Below, in pieces: positions 25,471-38,824 of a stretch of 64,000 nt of DNA (position 1 is its first letter; each line of letters starts with the position of its first letter). Both the position numbers and the translations under genes were made by a program. Source of the DNA: Unio delphinus (Eukaryota; Mollusca; Bivalvia; Unionida; Unionidae); assembly GCA_029339505.1 (NCBI GenBank), contig JAQISU010000115.1:9267001-9331000 (forward strand), given 5' to 3'. The notes under the pieces are model-generated. The model searched no databases. It was not told the DNA's origin and was given only the letters and a program-made list of their open reading frames with translations.

Positions 25471-26663
25471 TCATGTTTTATATAACACCAAAGGAGATAA
25501 CTCGTTTAGGTATGTTTACGGTCTATGAAAGAGTTATCTCCCTTAGATTGTGTCATCTAATTTCCATGGGCTATCTGATTGGCTGGTTTTAACTGTCACG
25601 ATTCTCAGCGGATATAATCAATTATCTGCTTTGTAAGAAATCGAATCAAATATGTAGTGTTTACCAACAATTGTATTATTCTGTTTAGTATTTTATTTCA
25701 AGTATCGGTGTTGCTTCAGTGTTGTCAATAATTAGTATTAATACACAAAATATATAACGATCACACACCTCTTTCATTTTTAATTTCCGCCAATTTATAT
25801 GTTACATCTATAAGCGAAATTTCTCTCTATATAATTGGGCTTTATCGTCAAAGATCATATGTGACCAATCATACAACCCATACACTATCCACGATGTGTG
25901 GATACTTTTTGTATCCATACAACCTGGGATTTTATCTTGGTTGTATGATTGGTCACGTATGAATGTAGACCCGCCCATCATCCATTCATTCATTCATTCA
26001 TTGTATATATCCATTCATTCATTTATCCATTGTATATATATCATCCAATCCATCCATTCATTGTATATATCCATTCGTTTAATAACTGCCATAAAAACTC
26101 GATTTGGAGTTGTATGGTATATATATATATGTAAATGTGCCGTCCTATAAAATCTATTGTTTGTGCTGTCCATTCACTAAACATACCCTCTTGTGATTCT
26201 AACTCGTTATTTGACGAGTTAGATTCACTCTTAGGGGAATATGCTTCGTGATATATAATCTCTTGTTTGTGCTGTCCATTCACTAAACATATCATCTTGT
26301 GATTCTAACCCGTTATTTGACGAGTTAGATTCACTCTTAAGGGAATATGCTTCGTGATAACTCTGGGATTGGTTAGATGTGAAGACACCTGACCGGACCC
26401 TATGAGATGTGCTGTCTTATATGTAACCTCTGAGCGCCTTCGATGTGAATAGCACCTGAGGCGCACAAATGGGGTTCATCATATATCATCGCATAATATC
26501 CCTTGGCGTGAGTAAGATGATCAAACAACTTGCCACGAACGGGGTTCATATATCATCTAATAATATCCCTTGGCGTGAGTAAAATGATAAAACAACTTAC
26601 CACGAACGGGTTCATTTTTGAAAAAATATATATTTTTTGTATTAGAAATATGTATTATCATAT
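25471..26663 (+). repeat. Non-coding repeat-rich spacer between HNH C and SDG C
   Basis: No gene seen. It contains an inverted pair of a molluscan-type GGAGATAACTC motif (25489-25501 and 25536-25550), ATTC/ATCC microsatellite (25978-26075), a 106-bp tandem duplication (26161-26370) and a ~69-bp tandem duplication (26468-26615). Probably host or acquired repeat DNA inserted in the viral copy. Confidence 0.6.
26161..26370 (+). repeat. 106-bp tandem duplication with hairpin
   Basis: Units start TTGTGCTGTCCATTCACTAA at 26161 and 26267. Each holds TCTAACTCGT TATTTG ACGAGTTAGA (26198-26223 in the first), a perfect 10-bp stem in unit one and one mismatch in unit two. Confidence 0.8.
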
Positions 26664-27057
26664 ATGAATTCTGAAAATATGAATAGGATTATATCCGAGA
26701 TTTTAAAATTGAAAAAACAAGAGATTAATTTATCTGATAATTTAAACCCTGACCAAATTATGTCTGACTTTCAAGATATTGAATACGGTATTATAACTAA
26801 CAAATACATGCTGCCAAAGAAGTATGCGCTGATAAAAAATCCAGAATTCTATTCAAGACCCTCTTGCATTTTGTAGCGACGTAAGTGTGTTTGTCCCGTT
26901 ATTTACTATCGTAGAAGGAATACGAAAAGAATTCGGTCGAGATTATGAATTGAAAAAAGAGGTTAATTCGAAGATTAGAAATATACGGGCGCTAATTCAA
27001 GAAAATGAAAAAAACCAGCTGGATACAACTAACCATTTGACATGTATAGCGCGTTAG
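26664..27057 (+). pseudogene. SDG small conserved protein, copy C
   Basis: MNSENMNRIISEILKLKKQ at 26664, then DFQDIEYG and NKYMLPKKYALIK. A frameshift near 26840; the rest (VFVPLFTIVEGIRKEF, NSKIRNIRALIQENE) continues in another frame to about 27057. Confidence 0.75.
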
Positions 27058-27266
27058 TAAAATTCTCGCACTGCATGAACAGATGTTGCAAATACAATGG
27101 AAGGTAAAAATTAACTGAAAAATATTTTAGTGAGTATTTTTTATTTGTTGCTTGTCTATCTGAGTCGGGTTAAAACGTCAAAATCATTTGATGATGACAA
27201 AATCACTACATTGTACTTTAAAATCTCTTCGAGATTCAAATTGGAAATTGCTTTACTGTTTCAATA
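27058..27266 (+). other. SDG-LM spacer of copy C, no covarying hairpin set
   Basis: Unlike copies A and B, I find no copy of the long-arm hairpins here; only a short AATCTCTTCGAGATT inverted repeat (27221-27236) and a GGAAATTGCTTTACTGTTTC promoter-like element before LM. Confidence 0.5.
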
Positions 27267-28337
27267 ATGGTAAACGAAGCATTAACTACAAGACTAGAGA
27301 GATAGAGATTGACTGCAATTAGGAAATTCTTACCGATTCGCGACTCTGTCAGAAGTAAATTACAAGCCAGAGAGAGTCTTCAGACCGATTTTTCTGAGGG
27401 ATCTGAAGATTTCTTTAGACCGATTACAACTGCAACGAAAGGGGTAATATCAGCCACTGAGCGAGCTATATGGGGAAATGTTCCCAAGGACGAACCAAGA
27501 GAAGAAAAGCCTCTGATTAATGTACTTGAAAAAATAGCAACTGAAACTGAAAAAACATCAACGTTGTTAACAAAACCCCCTCCTGGTCCAAAAAAAACAG
27601 TAGAGGGCATACGCGGGAGATTTAGCATGGAGGGGTTAGCAGCAATTGATAAGACTGACCTAGCGAAAATTCCTGTGTTTGTTGTTACGACTTATGAAAA
27701 CAGAAAAAAATACTGAAACCAGAACAAAAGTATATTAAAAATATAAAACTTTAGGCTGAGGTAATTTACAAAATCAAAACTGAAAATAATCAAATTGATA
27801 ATTGGATACCTCATTGAGGTGGGTAAAATATATAATCAATATGAAGAACTAAAACAACAACAAAAACCGCAAAAATTACGAAGAAAAAGACATCAACCTT
27901 CAAAGAAAATATCTTTCTCACCTAAAAAACTACAACCTGAATCATTGTATATACCATCTGATCGAGATGAAGATGATAAAGATGATGTAAATGAATTTCT
28001 TAATTATTTACAAAGTCTACAAACAGATACACAGGGTGCAACTGATTATAGTAGCGGGGAGGGATTTTCTGGGAGTGGAATTTCAGGTAGTGGTCTTATT
28101 AGTTGTCCTGGTAATGTTCTTGGTGATATAGCACGATTAGAAGTACTCATAAAAGGAAAACGAACTGGAAATAACTCACCAGAAATTATTAATGAAGCGG
28201 CTGATATTTCTAGGCGGTTATTACAAGGTGGCATCATGGATTTCAAAACATATCGAGATTTCATTGATGAGTTAGTGGAAAATTCTACGGATTTTCACCA
28301 CCATGGTGATAACCATGGTGGTTATCATAGTGACTAA
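27267..28337 (+). pseudogene. LM virion protein, copy C
   Basis: MVNEALTTRLER then an early TAG near 27303, the conserved N-terminal block (LPIRDSVRSKLQARESLQTDF), a B-type centre (GLAAIDKTDLAKIP, VVTTYENR), frameshift near 27710, and an intact end (27795-28337) with FSGSG twice, DIARLEVLIKG, NNSPEIINEAADISRRLL and a His-rich tail. Confidence 0.75.
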
Positions 28338-28384
28338 TCTGATGACGAATTTATCGCATTAGATAAATATCATATTTAAATAAG

Positions 28385-28853
28385 ATGAACATACGCTACA
28401 ACCATGAGAAACCATCCAGCGTCTATGTAGTTAATTCACGGTTTCCAGTTTACAGCGCGTACTATGGTGATAGTCTCGGTGATACAATTGCAGGGTTATT
28501 TGCAAGAATGGCTCCAAAAGTGGCACCGCTAGCAAAAGAATTATCATTGAAAGCCATTGATGTTATTCGTGATAAGGGTATTAGCGCTGTTGGAGATCTT
28601 GCCGGAAAAGCATTGTCCGCCGCTCGGGATAAACTAACAGCGCTAGTTCGACGGCGAATAAAACCACAATTGGGACCACTACCATCTACAGCAAAGATGC
28701 TTGCGCGGGTTAGTAAAATAATAAATAACGCAGTGGATCAGAAACTAGCGTCATTGGCGACTTCGTTGACAGCAAGTGACTAAGATAACATAACCGCAAA
28801 TATGATAGCGGGAAGTGGCTTAAAAAGCCACGACGTGGTCGACGCCGATGATT
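28385..28853 (+). pseudogene. pVI-like protein, copy C
   Basis: MNIRYNHEKPSSVYVVNSRFPVYSAYYGDSLGDT: the G after the first protease-like site is replaced (GDS). Stop TAA at 28781-28783, then MIAGSGL in frame and a lost A before the basic tail. Confidence 0.75.
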
Positions 28854-28877
28854 TAGACCTTGATAAATAAAATAAAC

Positions 28878-30285
28878 TGTTCAAACGGTCACCTGATCCA
28901 GCCCATGATATGGATGCCCCAGTGCGTAAAGATAATTCTTTAAGCGATTATCAATTTTATTCTTATCACGCAACACAACCAGATCTGCGATTAAGAATTG
29001 AACTTCAAGTTCATTATACCAGTAAATACTTGCCTTGTGAAGCATTTATCGAAGTGGAAGGAGAACTTGTAACAAACGATGCTGCTCATAATGATCAACC
29101 ATATGACAATAACCCAACTATCCGAGTTGGTTTTGTTAATAATGGGATCATGGCGTTATTCGAAAGCGCTAGATATCTCATTGATGGATAAGAAATTGAA
29201 TCTATAGAGCGTGATGTTGATGTTACCACAACAATAATAGGGTTAGCAAGATATTCTGATGATTATACAAGATCGGCAGGTCCATCTATAATGTTTTCTA
29301 AGGATATTACTGATCACACTGAACACGTCCAGTATTCCAGAGCAAAAGGCAACACAAGCTACTGCATTTGATCCAGCACCAGCCGTATATGTAAGGCCAG
29401 CTGGTACTTTTGATGTCATAAATAATATCCCTAATTAAAATCTAGGGTTTGCAACGTTACAAGGACAGCGTCGACAATTTTCATGCGCGATTCCACTGCG
29501 TCACATATTTGGATTCTGTAGAAACGTCCAAAAAGTTATCTATGGAGCGAAACATACAGTAGCACTCGTGCAAAAGGGTACTGATAATGATGCAATCTGG
29601 CGTGGTGCTGGTGTCCCCGAGGGTAAAGTTTTTTTTATCAAAACTATCATTATGGATGCCACTGTTAACTCCATCAATCACCGCAGAGGAGCGATTACTA
29701 TCATTTATGGGCCAAGGAGGAAAGTCGTTGCTGAGTTGTTTATCAGTGACTACGGATATTAAACATGATAATATTGATGGTACATTTACATGGCACATGG
29801 CATCAAAACAAGGTGTTTCAGCTCCACGTCATATATTTATTGCGTTACAGAATAATGAGCGAGCTGGTAATCAAGAACGAAGTCATATGATATTTGATCA
29901 GATAGGCGTTAATGAACTCTCGCTGAGAATAAACATACACCAGTAACCATCCGAGTATATACAACTTGATTACACCACTAACCATATTGCGTGTGTATAT
30001 CATAATATGTTGTCATATATGGCACGTGATCAAAATGTTGATACTGGTTTGCAAATATCACAGTTGGATTTTAAAAATTTATATCCGATCTATTACTTTT
30101 CATTGGAACATCTTGATTTAACAAGATAATCTGTCGTCGATATACACTTTGGAGCTCGTGTAACCCGTCCTGGTTGTATTGCTAATTACAGAGCGGTTGC
30201 TGTCATTCTCAGTGATAAATCAATGCTACTCGAAGGTGTTGGCGGAAGAATGAGAGTGATATATGCGCCAGTGGAAAATATGTAA
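28878..30285 (+). pseudogene. MCP: Major capsid protein, copy C
   Basis: The start codon position reads CTG, there are in-frame stops at about 29189, 29944 and 30127, and a deletion-rich segment at 29330-29460. Landmarks GFVNNGIMALFESARYLIDG, ARYSDDYTRSAG and HIFGFCRNV are still clear. Decayed. Confidence 0.85.
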
Positions 30286-30311
30286 CAATTAGATCAATCT
30301 GTTATTGTATA

Positions 30312-30780
30312 ATAGTAATATAGTAATATTATTGTTACGTTAACTCCCGGTCAACTCAAGAAAGTGCAATCGGAATCAGCTAAAAAATGCGAAACCACAA
30401 TAACACTGAAAACCAATCAGATGACTGGCGGGGCGAATAAATTGTCACTGACAACTCGTCAAGTAAAACACTTCAATGATGCGTTTAAAGATAAAAAAAG
30501 GCGTTCAGATCACTCTCTCTCTGCAGTTGCGATCAAAAACATCATAAAAACCGGTGGTATATTCCCGTTGTTAGCTGAGATTCCGGCTATGATTGCAGTA
30601 GCAGCCCCAGCGGTGGCTAAAGCGGCGACTTTAGGAGCCGTTGGTACCGCGGCAGGAATGGCACTAAAGAAAGCTACTGGGAAGGGATATAAAAAAGAAG
30701 GGAAAGGGTCTAAAACTACCAGGAACCCCGTATTCATGGTACAGCGGAAAGGGTCTAAGACTACTAGGAACGGTTTATTA
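30312..30780 (+). pseudogene. Core/pX-like protein, copy C (fused into protease frame)
   Basis: The start ATG is lost. An A insertion and a CT insertion near 30498-30525 compensate each other. A shift in the Lys-rich run makes the frame continue directly into the protease (30364-31092 is one open frame). Confidence 0.7.
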
Positions 30781-30831
30781 ACTCAGAAATCTTCGATTTC
30801 CAAATCTTCGGTTGTGGAATCTTTAATTCCC

Positions 30832-31253
30832 ATGTCTAATTTTGATTTACTCGATGCTGCTAAAAAACTATCAATTAAAAACTTCAGAGGCGTCTTTATG
30901 AAAGATCAGTTGCCGACACAACCAAACAGCGTTGAAACCGGTATAATTCATCTCGATAATTGCACCGGACCCGGAACCCACTGGGTTGCATACGCGATTG
31001 ATCCACGTGTAATCGTTTATTTCGATTCATATGGATTAGCAGCGCGGAAGGAATTCATGCGTTATATAAACCTCTTAAAAACTCCTCGTTGATATTCTAC
31101 ACTACCAACACAACAAATGAATGATCCACCAATATGCGGCATAGAAGTATTAAATGTCCTTGACGCTATTTCAACATCTGGAAAACCACCACATGTTGTC
31201 GTAAATGAATACACTAGCAATCGCTTTTTAGAGAGAGAAAGAGTTTTACAATA
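30832..31253 (+). pseudogene. PRO: Adenain-like protease, copy C
   Basis: MSNFDLLDAAKK at 30832, His in GTHW, Asp in YFDSYG; frameshift or stop near 31090; then TLPTQQMNDPPICG with the Gln and Cys kept. Ends before the fibre start at 31256. Confidence 0.8.
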
Positions 31254-31255
31254 AC

Positions 31256-32284
31256 ATGATTAATATTTGGGGGGGATCTTTATCAGCGCTGAAGAAACCA
31301 ACCACTGAAATATCTGCAACCGGTGATATAAAAACATAATCGAAGATGAAATAGTTAAGACATTGAACTGAGCAACTGTTGATCCCAATGAAGTCGTTGA
31401 ATTTCAAGATCGTCTGGGTAAATTGAAAACTAGTAATGTATCCCTGGATGATATTTTAGTTAAACAAAGATGCGTAACCAAGAATACCGTTGCGTTATTT
31501 TCGGATCAGGGTAAACTCAAACCCGACATACTCGTTTCGATGATTACAGATAAATTAAAATCTCTCAACGTTAAGTTAAAATTCGTACAAAGTGTTTTTG
31601 GTGATCCAGCGAAAACATCACCGAATTTATCATTAATAAAAATCTCTATGGACAATATAAAGACTGTCAATGACGAATTAAAATCAATTATGGCTTTCTT
31701 CGCCGAACCAGCGGTAATATCACCGAAGTTCACAGAAATAAAAACTTCTATGTTGGAACTAGCAACACTTCAATCTAGAATTGAGGAATACGTAAAACAG
31801 TTTTCAGATTTTCGTAAAAATATTATATATAAATTTTTTGGAACCGCGTTGGATAAAATTGAAATAATACTCCCGGATATTAAAAGATTCATCGATGAGA
31901 CGAAAAGCTTCATCGAGGCAATCAAAAATGATTTTTCGAGGATGATAATAATCATTGAAAAAACAAAAATTAAAACTTTCTCATGAGAAAACCAACAACG
32001 TAGTATACACGATTCAACACAGATCATTTGCGTGGACTTCTAGAAACAATATACTAATTATCACCGCAACCGTTAAGGGTATTTATCGATTAACACTAGT
32101 AACACCGACTCAATTTAATATATCATCGTCGAGTTCATCTGGGGTCAACAATACTATATCAACAATCATCGACAAGAATACAACCGAACAGTTCACGATA
32201 ACAACGAATGATAACAATCTAGCTAGGGTTTCAGTAACATGGTATGTGGAATTCGTAGCGGATTTAAGTAAACAACTAACTTGA
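31256..32284 (+). pseudogene. Fibre-like protein, copy C
   Basis: MINIWGG at 31256, stops near 31339 and 31369, then one 31-residue repeat, a long helical stretch (31423-31986), a frameshift near 31965, and the head part (31955-32284) with WTSRNNILIITATVKGIYRL and VTWYVEFV. This is the copy-A type of shaft and head. Confidence 0.75.
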
Positions 32285-32308
32285 AATCGTAAACGATTTG
32301 AAAATAAA
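32281..32308 (+). promoter_or_regulatory. Palindromic promoter-like element before two-TM gene C
   Basis: GAAATCGTAAACGATTTGAA then AATAAAATG. The same AAATCGT..ACGATTT palindrome precedes MCP A. Confidence 0.5.
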
Positions 32309-32815
32309 ATGTCATCATCAACGATACCTTCAGTATCTCAATACCGCTATGATCAGGTCAGAGAATTTCAAACTAAACTCAAGACACTCACTGAGGAGTA
32401 TCAAACAAAAATAAAAAAAATACCGACGAAGAATCACCGCAGTTGATGTTACCGTGTACTCTGTGAGTGGTGTAATCGCGGGGGCTGGTATAATACTATC
32501 CTCGGTGACAATGATTGCTCCAATAGCTGTTCCAGTTTGTATATCCGCGGCGGCAACAATCGCAGGAATTATTTCGATAATAACAAAAAAATTATTCATC
32601 ATGCAGCCAACGCAAACTACAAGACTACATAATTAAATTTCATGTTGTATCAACCGCGTACTCGCAATTGTCCTCGTTGATATCGTCGTCGCTCGATGAT
32701 ACATTTATATCCGATAGTGAGATAGTGAGTTCTCAACGATGGTAAGTATTTATGATTCCACGATGTCAAAATTAAAAATACAACAAGATTATAATAACAA
32801 TGACAACACCGCAAG
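32309..32815 (+). pseudogene. Two-TM membrane protein, copy C
   Basis: MSSSTIPSVSQYRYDQVREF, coiled N-terminus, frameshift at the A run near 32410, hydrophobic segments in another frame (SVSGVIAGAGIILSSVTMIA), stop near 32636 and a small duplication near 32715. Confidence 0.7.
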
Positions 32816-34220
32816 AACTACTTCAACGAATAGTGGAGAACACAAATTCAGTACCAACCAGCATGATCTCAATAACATCAACGAATCCTGAATTCAGTGT
32901 GAATTTCCCTATTCCGATTCCCTTGAAGGAGATCGCGTTGGCGAAACTATGAGTTTATCACAGTTGGCCTAATATTAGGTAGCATTTGGTGGTCAACAAC
33001 CGAATAATTCCTTGGTGTTTGCGATTAAGAATAAACCCGATGAAACTCCAGACTGGAACGTGGTTTCGATACCATCAGGGTCATACCAAATCGAGCAAAT
33101 CAATGCTGAATTTCAGCGTAAAATACAATCTATTCCTGGAGCAGAATCGAAAATCACTATAACGGTCCACGAGCCGACACTATCATCTGCCGTCGAGATA
33201 AACTCACCAAGTTATGTCGTAGATATCTATCAGAGTTCTATAAGAACTATACTGGGATGGCCTGAAATCCCACCTCAGACAGCTTATCAAATGCCCGAAC
33301 CACAAAAATCTGATTATGTGACAGATGAAAAATTATATTATGAAATCAACCCATCATATCGAGATGATTTGTATAGTATAAAATAGGCTAAATTAACCGA
33401 TATATTTGTATTTACCGATCACACTACCATGCAATGGGATTTTGTTTTTGAGAAAACACTTGATTCATTCATTACCATTGCATTTACGCTAAAAAACATC
33501 ATTGATTATTTCAGTTAGATTAATGAATTACATCAAACACTACTAGAACGACTACGAGGGAGTTTCCAGGAGCATCTCTCTTATATAACACAACCATGTG
33601 ATGAGATCCTAAAACAAATTAGGGTACTAAATCAGCTTGTATTGGATATGGAATACATCAACGAACGAATAATTCAAGTAATAATTAATGATAAGAACGG
33701 AAATAAACAATAATTCCTAACTGGTTACAATTTCAAAGAAACTGATTTACTCGATTTCAAGTTTCATGGGTATAATGCAAATGAACTAAAAAAAATTGTT
33801 AATTATCTCATCGATGAATATTTTCAACCAATACTCGCCACATGGAAAAAAATACCACAACCACAAACAACAATTCTCAAATATAATAACGACCCAGATG
33901 GTGGTGGTAGGCATATCGCTTCTCAAAATGTGAATATATCCTCGGTGATATCATTGAATTTAGTATGTGATGTTATCGAAGGAAGCTATCAAATAAATTT
34001 CGAGCGATCAAATCAAGCTCAGCAGGGATATATTCTATATTCATTTGCACCAACAGCTCCTCCAGGATTTCTAATTATTGAGTCTCCGGTTAATCCAGTC
34101 TATATGCGATGTCATAATAATTCATTAACGAGAATTAATTTCAGACTCACTGATCAGTCCAATAATCTAATTGATTTACAAGGCGAAGTCTTACAAATTA
34201 GTCTGTTTGTGAAATCCTAA
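32800..34220 (+). pseudogene. mCP: Penton-like minor capsid protein, copy C
   Basis: MTTPQELLQRIVENTN, stop near 32949, then VHEPTLSSAVEINSPSYVVDIY and LGWPEIPP, further stops near 33386, 33517 and 33712, and a clean C-terminus 33930-34220 (NISSVISLNLVCDVIEGSYQ, APTAPPGFLIIE). Confidence 0.8.
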
Positions 34221-34253
34221 AGGACTTTCATCGTAAAAGAATTGTTAACCCAT

Positions 34254-34449
34254 AGCAGCAGAGAGGGTGAATTCCAACGACAATGGCGTCTTTTTCTTCT
34301 CAAATGGACCCTTACGAGGAAGCGTTAGTTTGACGAATAGACCCCTCTATTAAATATTTACTAGGAAGCCTCAGTTTGTCAAATAGACCTTTCTATTAAA
34401 TATTAACATTGATGCCTACAAAGTTGGTCTGTTCACCCCCTCTGCTGCT
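34254..34449 (+). repeat. Terminal repeat E3 (right end of copy C, host junction)
   Basis: Inner AGCAGCAGAGAGGGTGAA (34254-34271), outer TTCACCCCCTCTGCTGCT (34432-34449). The interior has two copies of a CGAGGAAGCGTTAGTTTGACG-like block with AATAGACC..TCTATTAAATATT. Viral homology stops here; host sequence follows. Confidence 0.8.
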
Positions 34450-35208
34450 TTCTTTTTGTTTTCTATCAAAACATCAATGTGCATAATGTGTTCCTAATGG
34501 AAAAAAGATTAAGGATTAAGGAATGTATGTTGTCTGCTATCTAATGGTCAATTTACACAGCATTGAAACAAGAGTTAAGGTCTAAATAATGCATGTTGTC
34601 TTCTATCACATGATCATCTTCATTATACTAAATTGGATCAACGTCTGACCGATAACATAATACAACGAATCCTATATAGAATAGGATAATCGTACCACCA
34701 GAAGTTTTGTCCAGTTTGTCAATATTCCACCAGTGACTGATGAGATGTTATTCCGGCTGTCACTTTCAAATCGCTTGTGCGACGAAACCTCTTCTGGTTT
34801 TTTTCATCCATATGATAAAGTAATTACCTTGCATGTTTCATAGGTATAAACATGACACCAAATTTAAAACAAGGCTGGCGTAACAGGCAATTTGTATTTC
34901 TATATTTAACCATAAGTCCGGTCCTATATGAAATCCAAAATGTGTTTGGTATTAATATAGCGGATGGGTCAAATATGACCGTTAAGATAATTATTGAAGA
35001 AATTGAACATTAAACGCCTCGTGGATACAAATAAAGTCTGACACATCACACCACCGAATTAAACATTTTGAGAATATCATTCTCTTTCGCATTAAAAACC
35101 ACGAACGTTTGCTTACTCCATTACCCGACTAGCATCGCACTGCTTGCAGTTATTAACGTAGTTGAATACATGGGTACAACTAAATAAATAAATACAAATT
35201 AGAAATTT

Positions 35209-35335
<127 letters not shown>

Positions 35336-36332
35336 TTTTATTATTTATCTCCCGCCATTATAATATGCAGCTCCAACTACATCTTTATTAACTTAAAGAT
35401 GTCTTACTAATATCAAAGCCGTAAGGATACATAGTATAATAGTAGTAATAGGTGGCACTCTAGCGTGTATGTAAATCGCAGTCAAATGGTCTTGGTCAGC
35501 TCTAGCGTGAAGAGGAATTTCACATGGGGAAATGTAACATGAAGTGAATGGAGAAATGGACAGAGCGATAAGGATTGGGTCACTTTAGCGTCAATGGGAC
35601 CTTAACGTTAAAACCGAGTATATCAAAATTGGTGTCAATGGGAATTTAAGATGGAAATATCACCTGGTGTTCTAATGAAATTGAACATTGGTGATATCAT
35701 TGGGTTTATAGAGTCAAAACTATTTATATGGTACGCCATATGAATGGTCACTTTTCCAACGGGGGATGTCAAAAGTTTCTCTCATCGTCTTCACGTCTTC
35801 ACTAGACCTCAATAGTTTGGAAGAAGTTAATTCTGCAGGTGTACTTAACCCGAGACATTCAGAAGAGTTCAGGCTGTCGCGATACATAGCTAGTCTGAAA
35901 CGACCTAATAACTGTAACACAATCGATTATCTACCACATCACTGATCAATATTGTTATATTTTTTAATGAGTCAGACGGCATATTAAATGGTTTTGTCCT
36001 GTTATAGAAATGATTGGTACAAAATACACTATGATTGTCAGGAATCCAAACAAAATATTGAGAGTTTCTTTCAAACTTCAGATTATATTAGTATCTGCGT
36101 TGTTTCTTCCCTTGATATGAACTCAGTTCAAACCCAGAGGTTAAATAATTTTCAGTAACTCAATAGTAGGTTACTTTCTCTTTATTCTCCGAGAATATTG
36201 ACGTTATGTTACAATTATACCACAGACGTCATCAGGACAACTTTGCTCCGTTTCGGGAGGTAAGGGATTTGTATAAGTATTAGTTATTAGCTTTATAGAT
36301 CTAGTAATCTTTAGTTTCATACAGAGACTGAA

Positions 36333-36334
<2 letters not shown>

Positions 36335-36378
<44 letters not shown>
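36335..36378. repeat. (AT)n microsatellite
   Basis: About 22 AT units. Confidence 0.97.
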
Positions 36379-36380
<2 letters not shown>

Positions 36381-38199
36381 AGATTATTTGAGCTAAACAT
36401 TATGCCCATCCATCGTTGAGGTGCACAAGGTTGCAAGCATGCCTGTGAAATTTACAACTTATCTTGATTACAATTCAAAATATGAGACAATGACTTAGTG
36501 GCGGCAAATAGTGGCGTGCCAACTGTAAATGGCGCCAAGGGCGACGATGAAGGCCCAAATGGCTTTTGGCGCCCTATGACATCTAGAGCCCAGAAGCAAC
36601 TGTACGTGCAGCTAATGAGTATTTTGAAAAACTTTATTTTCTTGGGATGAAATGTTTAGATAGTTTAAAAACACCTTAATAGTTACGATACAATATTTAG
36701 AACTTTTCCTATAACGCTTGTAAAGCATTGCTCATGATGTACATACAATCTATTTCCACCTTAGTTGATGTCCATGTCAGTTATAGTCGTATGTAGTAAG
36801 TATAGTGTATATACAGTGGAAAATATTTTACTCTGTTAAGAAATGATGATTCTGCATTCATGATGTGGAGAAATGATTTAAGTCATTATGCGCACGTTGG
36901 TGCAGGACCTAAATCAACTGTTCACCTAGCCTATTTTGTTATTTATATACTACTGTAAATTGAGATGAGATGCGATCTCGTGATAGTATAGAGGTTTATA
37001 ATTTTATTGGCAAACAGTTCACTTCTACATTTAACACTGTCCCATTATCGGACTTGTTGAGATATTATGCCAAAACGTGTGTGCTTATGTGCAAGCTTTC
37101 TCGTAGGTTTCATCATGAAAAGTTGAATAACTAGTAGACTATTAATAATCCACTGCGAGTCGGCTTCGATAACTGCCTCTTAAAGTCAAACGCAGACTTC
37201 GAGGACGCCAGGACAATGCAGAAGTCAAGGAAAATTCAGTGACCCTGCACAGTACAAGGAAATAGGGTGAATGAATCACAATGATTTCACCCCCCAAAAA
37301 TGATGCATTTTACTCAAACAGTAACCAATGTATTTTTACTCATATAGTAAAAATGTAAAGTGTTGTCACTCAGATAGTGAAATTATGTTAGGAAATTGAC
37401 ACAGATATACAAATTATCTCCAGTGTCCATAAAATACACTGGGTTTTACGATCCCCAAATATTTGCTCACGTTTAAAAGGCTACATGCACGGAGTTATAC
37501 ACTCCGTCGCATGCACAGTTACACTGGCTAATTAGGCCATCAATATTCCAGGATGGTCAACCAAACAATCAGTTCTCATCAATATCGGTCAGCAACTCCC
37601 GATCACATGCCATTCGACCAGCAATTCTCTGATCACTCTTGTCACTTGGGTCAGCTCTACAGCAGATCACACCGGTCGCATATCACTCTGGTCACTATGT
37701 TAACCCTGGTCAGCTCTACAGCAGAATAAGTCCTTAAAGTAGACCACTCACTGACAAGACGTTCTGATTCTCCCACGAAGGCTTGACATGTACGAAATTA
37801 ACACAAATGTATGTTTATATAATCTTGATATAGCAGTACAATCACACTTTAAGGACTTAACTGAATTTCGAAAGTGTGTAGACTGAATGGTTACTGCAAA
37901 TAGTCCAACACATCAGTAAAGGAAAGATACTATTATCTTGAAACGACCGACGAAAGTTAAAGGTCATTTAACACCGATATTGTAAAAGCGTCTGATATTA
38001 TTAGTCATAAAACGCTTTTTCTATGTAGGTAAACAATACCAATGTTTATAAGACTTAAATATACGCTTTTCTTCAAAGGACAAAAGAATATTCGGCTATT
38101 TCCATTAGCGTCCGCATGCTAAGAATGCATATTGCCTACATTTATCCCTTCTATTAAATCTATCTAATTAGTTGTTTAATTAGCCACATCATTATATAT

Positions 38200-38202
<3 letters not shown>

Positions 38203-38286
<84 letters not shown>
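38203..38286. repeat. (AT)n microsatellite
   Basis: About 42 AT units. Confidence 0.97.
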
Positions 38287-38290
<4 letters not shown>

Positions 38291-38627
38291 CTTGCGTTTT
38301 GTAAAGCAAATACGAAACACCGTGTCGAATAGGGAAGTAACTAAAAAGAGTGATTATGGGACTAAAACTCTTTAGTCTTCCTCATGACTTTGTTCACTAG
38401 AATAAAAGTGGATAGAAGCTGTGCGACCGAATAGGGTGAGTAATGGGAAAGTTGTACCATGTATGCCAGATTATAGTCAATTTTGCCCAAAGACAATTCG
38501 GCCGAAGACAAATAGGCCCAAATTTGGCCGTAATTAAGACAATTGTTCGAACTTGAAAGACAATTCAGCCCAACGTTATAGTTTGAACAAGTTGTTCGTT
38601 TGTTTCCAACTGACAATTATAAACTAC

Positions 38628-38824
<197 letters not shown>

